Position numbers and translations under genes: made by a program
Source: Megachile rotundata
Taxonomy: Eukaryota; Arthropoda; Insecta; Hymenoptera; Megachilidae
Length of the DNA: 64,000 bases
NCBI RefSeq assembly: GCF_050947335.1
Contig: NC_134983.1
Location: 2,914,001 to 2,978,000 of the forward strand
Direction: 5' to 3'
Shown here: positions 57,980-64,000 of the stretch, in pieces
Layout of the letters: the number at the start of each line of letters is the position of its first letter
Position numbering within the stretch: the first letter of the stretch is position 1
Notes under the pieces: generated by a model
The model's input: the letters and a program-made list of their open reading frames with translations, nothing else
What the model was told of the DNA's origin: nothing
Database searches by the model: none

Positions 57980-58715
57980 TGTTCGTAGATGTGAAAAAAA
58001 GTTCCACATTTATTTCATAATTTAGAGTGCATGGTTAACATAAGAAAGAAGGGTTTTACAGAAATTGAACGATTGAGAGAAAGGGTAAATTCTATTTGAC
58101 TGAAAACTACATCATAACGCATGCTTACAACAATAAACCAGAAAATTTATTACAAATTTGCGATATAAATAACTGAAAATTGATTAATCATTAATAGATA
58201 ATATTAACAATAAATTATAAAATAATCAATACATTATTTAGTCCAATGAAAACCCAATCATTTCGTACTAAGACTAATAAAACACTGTTTGAATAATCAC
58301 TTTTATTTTTAGATGAGAATGTTATAAGTACTATTTTGTGATATATTTACGTGATCAAATCATACAAACATTTTATATATCTTTTATTCAATATGCAACC
58401 TTAACTACATCAACACGTGTATCACGGATTTGTGATTTTCCTCGTTTCGTGCTTCAATTATCTTCGTTCAAGGGCCACGAATAAATTACGCTGGTTCTTT
58501 GTTCGTGCATACGTTTCTTCGTTCAACGGTGTTTCCAATTTTTCCGTTCTACGGCACACGGAATGGCCAGTTAACACGTGAACACGCACGTTTGATTTGT
58601 TCGATTCCATACCGGCATTTTGGTCGGTTCAGTTCTGGTGAAATGTGAGCCTTCATTTTCGGGAATATATCTGCTCGATGCGTGTTAAATATGTTCTTCA
58701 ATTGAAGTCCTTTTT
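57980..58715. other. Non-coding DNA
   Basis: A GC-richer patch at 58430-58640 contains several CGTG and ACACG words. No gene was recognised. Confidence 0.45.
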
Positions 58716-58721
58716 CTTTCA

Positions 58722-59002
58722 TGCAATTTGTTATTACATTTTATTTCATGTAATTTAATACATAACATTTTGTAATGTCATTTGTCACATTGCATTCTTT
58801 TTTATGAAATTTGTTTTATTTCATATAATTTAATACATTACATTTTCTTTGATAATATTTGTTACATTGCATTCTTTTTTTATGTAATTGGTTACATTAC
58901 ATTTTATTTGATCTAATTTGTTACATCATATTTTCGTTCATATAATTCATTATGTTATAATTTCTTATATCTTCTTCGATATAATTTATTACATTACATC
59001 AA
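58722..59002. repeat. About 29-bp AT-rich minisatellite, roughly 10 units
   Basis: Units of the type TGTAATTTGTTACATTACAT plus a T-rich tail recur with varied length. Good units occur at about 58885 and 58914. Confidence 0.75.
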
Positions 59003-59580
59003 CTATTAGACATATAAGAATGAATTTTGATCTAAATTCTCATTATGACAACGTGGTTATAATCTAAAGTATAGATTTGTAATTATATTTTTCAAATCGA
59101 TTGTTTTAATTCGCTTAACACTAAAACTAGCAAACAGACCATTTGGCTGATTCATTAGTTATTCTCTCAAATTAATAATGAATTAATGTTTTATTGATTA
59201 TTTATTTATTTTAAATTTTAAATTGAGTTATTAATTATTTATTATTTTAATATGCGCTGCTGGGTTTAGTGAAAAATTTGCTATTGTTCGTATTGCTCAT
59301 AATTTGTTACTATCAATAATAATAATAAGTCCATCTGCCTTTCTGCTAATTAATAACGAGCATTAGGTGTTTTTCGAGGACGTGACATTGGACTGTTTAA
59401 TTACTTTTCAACCCATTGTGATAATAAATTTTTATTTACACTGCGTACTAAACTGTTCCACTAAAAATTGTGGAATTTCTATTGACGGAACATTTGAACG
59501 CCGTGTAAAAAGCTGTTCAAACACTCTTCAAACTTTCTCTACGATTACAAACGAAACTCAGTAATACCAAATCTCCTCTC
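59003..59580. other. AT-rich non-coding DNA
   Basis: Nothing was recognised. The 65-codon frame at 59367-59564 is not convincing. Confidence 0.45.
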
Positions 59581-60100
59581 GCGAAATACCGAAATTTGTG
59601 AACAACGAAGTCCGTGAAATATTACAAACGATGCGGTGTAAGTGTTATTCACCACCAAAAATCGACCATGTAAATCCCCTGTCCAAATATCGCGGGTATT
59701 CGTGGCCCGTGACCACAACGAGGAAGTACAAGAGACACGTGAGAAGACATGTACAAGCAACGACCACCAGCTTGAACCTGACCGAAATGGTACCTTCGGG
59801 AAACAAACCGCAACAGCGTTTCGACGCGTACAGCTCGAGAGCGTAGCGAGTTCGTGCGGATCGAGCGAGTTCTTGAGAAGCAACGAGCATATTAGCATAT
59901 CTCGATCGTAGGTACGCGCTGCCAGAGGCGTGATAATAGCTTGTACTCGCAACAAAAGTTCATTAACGAGGTCCCGATGGAAATCGTGCCACTCTAACAC
60001 GGATTATTGCGTGCAAGTACAACTGTGACACGCTAATACCCGGTAATGCGAGAACCCGATGCATACGTCGCGTCTATCGGCCGCCATGCTATTAAGTTGC
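59580..60100. other. GC-richer island with long frames on both strands
   Basis: The longest frame in the window (151 codons, minus, 59545-60000) starts with GTG and overlaps three other frames on both strands (plus 59598-59846 and 59642-59911, minus 59645-59890). This is the pattern of a stop-poor GC-rich island. No domain is recognised, and no coding call is made. Confidence 0.35.
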
Positions 60101-60286
60101 GTGAACAAATTCATTTTCCTCCTTGCTGCTTACCCTTTTTCGTTGGTTAATTTGTTGCAATTATTTAGCGAAGTTCGCTGGGGGACTGTAAGACTCGAAG
60201 ACTATATTATACAGGGTATATTTGATAACGTTCTTTCCTCGAATAGCTGCCAAGCGGCATATTTTATGAACATTTTAACGCTTTAA
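60086..60286 (+). CDS. Weak candidate: short hydrophobic N-terminus frame
   Basis: An ATG at 60086 sits in GCCGCCATG, an ideal Kozak context, and opens MLLSCVNKFIFLLAAYPFS, which resembles a signal peptide or membrane segment. The frame ends at 60286, with an earlier in-frame ATG at 60059. No family is recognised and the frame is short, so this may be chance. Confidence 0.2.
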   Translation: MLLSCVNKFIFLLAAYPFSLVNLLQLFSEVRWGTVRLEDYIIQGIFDNVLSSNSCQAAYFMNILTL

Positions 60287-60289
60287 CTG

Positions 60290-60800
60290 CCTTGTTATTC
60301 ACATAGATCATATATACGTTTCTATACGAATTTATTATTTTCATTATTAAGAATTTTAATGTCCGTAATTAGAAATATTGGTATTAACTACTTTGAAAAG
60401 TAAATGTAACATATTTAGAAAATGTTTAGTAACACTTGTTAAAAATAAAAATACTATTTTTATACAGAATTCTTATGCTGAATTAATATTTTTATACTAC
60501 AAATGTCTGTATACATAAATATTAAGAAATTCAAAAAAAAAAGAAAAATATAATTCATATGATTTCAGTTACGCCATACTAACAAAATATAAAAAAAAAT
60601 CCGGAATCGTTGGAAATAAACTTTTAAAAATTCTAAAACTTCTAAATTAAAATTTTGTTTATTAAAATACAAAAAAGCTTATAGTCCGACATGAATATAA
60701 AAAATATAATTATTTGGGTTTTCCAAACATGCATAACGCGATACGAATGAATATGTAGAACTTAACTGATCAAAGATAAAAGGAGTTCTTATACAGATGT
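60290..60800. other. AT-rich non-coding DNA
   Basis: Nothing was recognised in this interval. Confidence 0.5.
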
Positions 60801-60884
60801 ATAAAAACCTGGTAATGCCAGGTAATTCCGCTAGTCATAAATGATACAGCAATTATTCGGAATATGGGCTTCCTCGGCAATTTC

Positions 60885-60915
60885 AATGACCTTGAAATAT
60901 GTTGTCAAGGTCATT
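60885..60915. promoter_or_regulatory. Inverted pair of FTZ-F1/ERR-type sites
   Basis: AATGACCTTGA and its exact inverse TCAAGGTCATT flank a 9-base spacer. TCAAGGTCA is the known extended half-site of FTZ-F1/SF-1 and ERR nuclear receptors. A perfect 11-bp inverted pair is unlikely by chance. Binding is inferred. Confidence 0.45.
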
Positions 60916-60919
60916 ATTC

Positions 60920-61740
60920 TGAGCAACTTTTCCTTATGCATGTTACCGCAGCTCGACTTCAGTTTCAAAAATATGCTCAAAATACTTCACTTAAAACGTT
61001 ATGATTGACATATTCTGCATATCTTATATTCACCATATAACCGGTATATTATTATTCTGAGCAGGTAACTGCGCATGTACTGCAATTTAAAATTAATCGC
61101 TATGTACTGTTTTATTTACAATTAACCATTATTTGACATATGACCGCAAAATTAAACTCGTGTTGGCAATGGTTATTGGAAAACATTCCTTCTTTCAAAA
61201 TAAAATCCTAATTAAATGTCATTGCAAAAGCATGCAAATATTATCTTTCAAAAATTCAAGATTGTAAGAAGGAAGGACAGTAACAACAGGAAACATGTAG
61301 CACTACTTTATGAACGTTCTAAAATATAGCAAAAAATGAAATTTTGTAAATATATTACACGGTACTTTTACCTAGCTATGTTTTCAGGTACGTCAACGCA
61401 AAGCTAAAAATAATTTTCTTTGGTATCAATTGATAATATACTTCAATTCCCTCTACATTATACTACACTAAGATTTTGTCCAATTTGTTCGCGAAGCGGT
61501 TGCATTTTTTATCTCGAAATTATTCGTACGAAATGAAAAAGAAAACTGTCGGTGTTGGTAACCGACACCGAAACCCAGATAAAATTACTAGTCGTTCTCA
61601 GCGCTGTCGGCTGCTGCGAATAATAAAATAAATACTTGTTACCAAGCTGCATCAACGAAACATCGAATCGGCCCATGATATAAATTACGCCCGTGAACGA
61701 TACATAGCGGCTAATGCCGTTCGTATAATTCAATACCCCT
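60920..61740. other. Non-coding DNA
   Basis: The word TTATTCTGAGCA occurs at about 60913 and 61051. Nothing else was recognised. Confidence 0.4.
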
Positions 61741-62060
61741 CAATGAAAACTCACCGAGTCGCTCAACGAGTGCAAAACGTTTGCTTTGTGTACGTTGGCT
61801 CTCGTTAATGCACGTAACAGTGGGCGGACCAAGACCCCCAAGTGCGAAAAGTTCGATGGCACGTTATTATTTTTAGGGACGATAAATATTTTGCGATTTA
61901 ACCACACCACGTCGCCTTAGGTGCCGATTTATCCGCATGACGATTTGCATACAGGGGATGCAACATCAGAGGGGGATCGATCGAGAGTGCAATTGATTTA
62001 GCGAGGCGCCTTCGATAGCGTTATAAATCACTGCGTCTACTTTGCCTCTTAGGGAAAGCA
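61740..62060. other. GC-richer island, candidate regulatory DNA
   Basis: GC-rich patch with GGGCGGACC and GGCGCC words and no good frame. Confidence 0.35.
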
Positions 62061-64000
62061 TTTGTTCTCATTAAGGAGTTAAAGTAGCTTGATATGTTCC
62101 AAAAATACTACCATACCGAGAACTTATTTCTAGTGCAAAAATATTCTCCGTTAAATAATTTTTGTTTAAACGAAGAAGACCGTTAAAACATAATCACTCC
62201 GAAGTACGAATACTCTCCGTTGCATTAAAAATAAATTTTAAATTAATGAATGTTTACATGAAATTAAAAAATGATAGACGATTATTGAAGTGTAAAGTGA
62301 AAGGAATTAGAAAAGAAAGAAGCAAAGGAGTGCTAGTATCAATAATGAAATTTATAAAATATCTAAATTTCTCGAATATGTGTAAGAAATTTCATATAAA
62401 GCTAAATTTATTCACACGTCAGATCTTACACTTTCCTTAAAGTGTCTGTACCGAAAATTTAAAAATCTATCCAATAACCGCGCTCATGATACAACCCTCT
62501 ATTCCAAACGACACGTCCGGTTATCGCAAGCTTCTAGCCAATTATTAGCTGCGTCGACTTTGTTAAAAATGTTCCAGTAAAGGATAACTGTAGTCGTACT
62601 AACAATGAATACATCAACCATTCAGGCGTCTGAATTCCTGCATGTCGTAAGACAGGTGAAAGGGGACAGCCTCGACGACATTGCTTTCGAGATACCCGAC
62701 GATATCGACTTTCGTCGTCGTGAATTATAACGCGTATAAACACGGTCTGTGTACGCAGAAACAAACATGTTAGGCCATTTATCGGTCACCGTTTGACAAC
62801 GTGAAAATTGCTTCTTATCTACGAGACGTTGATCGTGTAACACTTGCAGATTTTATGCCACATCAGGAAGCTTGTACGAACATCGAGGCTCTCGGATAAG
62901 GTTCGCTGAACCGATAACAGATATCGAGCGAAATGTACACCATGTCCGGATAGAGTAACACATTTTTGGAGACATTTCAATTTCCTTTCCACTTCGGAAT
63001 GTAAAGAACGATTGTCTTTTTAAGGAAAATGACTTCGTAAGAAAGGAGTTCCACCACTTGTACGAATATTCAAGGTATCGTTAAATAATTAGTTTCTTAT
63101 GAAGCGCTAATTTTTTATCAGCTTACTGGTTAACTTATTAAATTAAGGTCAAAGCTTAATTTCAATAAGTAGTTTTTCAAAATGGAGATTGATAATTAAG
63201 AAATGTATGTCTTCCTTTTAGTATTTTCAATAATTTGAATTTTACAGAGCTTTTTAAAATTTAACAAAAAAGTAAAAATATAATATTTACAGGCTAACAA
63301 TAGGATATCTCTTGTCGAAAACAAATCAATGGCACAAAAAATTGAAAAACCCATTACGTAAATAATTGTAATAATATTCCTATCAATGCCTGCTAGCATT
63401 TCCTTTCATATAAATACACCACTTATAAATAGAAAGAAATCCTTTAAAAAATGACACTTACAACCTTTTCTATTTCCAGGCGTCAGTTAATGATTAATAA
63501 AAGCAAATAACCTGAGAATGAATTAACGTCGGTCTACATTATGAGTTACACCCACGCGTGATATCGTGTGAACACGATATTTTAACGTGTGCTGTGATGC
63601 GTGGATTACTGTGATTAATACTTTTGTTGCGGATAACATATACGATACTCGCGTAGTAATTTCGTCGAGGATAATTGGAAATTAACATTGACAGAGAGAC
63701 TAACTTCGGTTCAATCGTCTGGAGCTATGTTTAGAACGCGACAATCTTCGAATTTGATAAATAGTATAATTGGTTGCTTCATCTATCAATTGCCCAACGA
63801 CCCAATTCTATCCCTAGCACGTTCAACTAGATTTACTGACACTCTATGCATGCGTAGTATTTCTGTACAGGTACTTTTGCAATTGGTTATAATATTATTT
63901 TTAAAATTTATTTATACTGCAAATATGTCTTCTACAGTTCAACAATCTTCGTAAGACTTTAAATAGTTTCATGAATGTGCGTAATTGATAATATCTCTTA
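62061..64000. other. Mixed non-coding DNA
   Basis: Open frames at 62162-62440, 62534-62764, 62622-62843 and 63688-63954 are short, overlap on opposite strands or lack good starts. A GC-richer patch lies at about 62490-62920. No gene or element was recognised. Confidence 0.4.

Noticed and set aside
59545..60000. 151-codon minus-strand frame, the longest in the window
   Set aside because: It starts with GTG and overlaps three other open frames on both strands in a stop-poor GC-richer island. No domain, signal peptide or splice pattern supports it.
1..64000. tRNA, rRNA, known microRNA and CRISPR search by eye
   Set aside because: No B-box/A-box pair with a cloverleaf, no rRNA-like stretch, no recalled insect microRNA seed with a hairpin and no regular spacer array was found. 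A covariance-model search (tRNAscan-SE, Infernal) would settle this.

Overview
The window looks like gene-poor, very AT-rich insect nuclear DNA, most likely from a hymenopteran and perhaps a bee. I infer this from the low-GC background broken by short GC-richer islands, a TTAGG-type telomere-like motif, a mariner relic, and many TTAA- and TA-flanked small elements. No long gene is visible. There is no rRNA, no tRNA that I can recognise, no CRISPR and no bacterial operon structure. Most open frames are chance frames or lie inside repeats. A few short frames look more protein-like: a signal-peptide start with a good Kozak context at 47.4 kb (minus), a likely exon at 26.5-26.8 kb (plus), a possible terminal exon at 9.6 kb (plus), a Cys-containing frame at 57.1-57.4 kb (minus) and a short secreted-like frame at 40.6 kb (plus). 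None is recognised by name.

Transposable elements are the clearest content. There are two solo LTRs with matching 4-bp target duplications (3165-3710 and 49769-50084). A mariner with both terminal repeats, an internal deletion and broken frames lies at 29974-30867. A pogo-like transposase C-terminal zinc-finger relic lies at about 25.6-25.8 kb. A piggyBac-like MITE lies at 42678-42994, and a TTAA-flanked foldback of about 360 bp at 21820-22178.

Two larger composite families stand out. The first has about 175-200 bp inverted arms around a core and is present at 15892-17117, at 53541-54341 in the opposite orientation, and as a lone arm at about 7160-7345. Its core carries a shared frame of about 100 codons whose third-position differences are all synonymous. 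Next to it are two tandem-repeat blocks (about 165 bp and about 135 bp periods) at 14.3-15.8 kb. The second family is a tandem pair of about 875-bp foldback units (22.3-24.1 kb) that share a scaffold but end in different terminal motifs.

At least eleven degenerate AAATT-type arrays recur every few kb, and one flips strand polarity halfway. Several minisatellites are present (41 bp at 6.2 kb, 48 bp at 48.4 kb, 81 bp at 53 kb, 29 bp at 58.8 kb). The GC-richer islands between repeats are the best places to look for regulatory DNA or exons of genes that extend outside the window. One holds an 11-bp perfect inverted pair of FTZ-F1/ERR-type sites at 60.9 kb.
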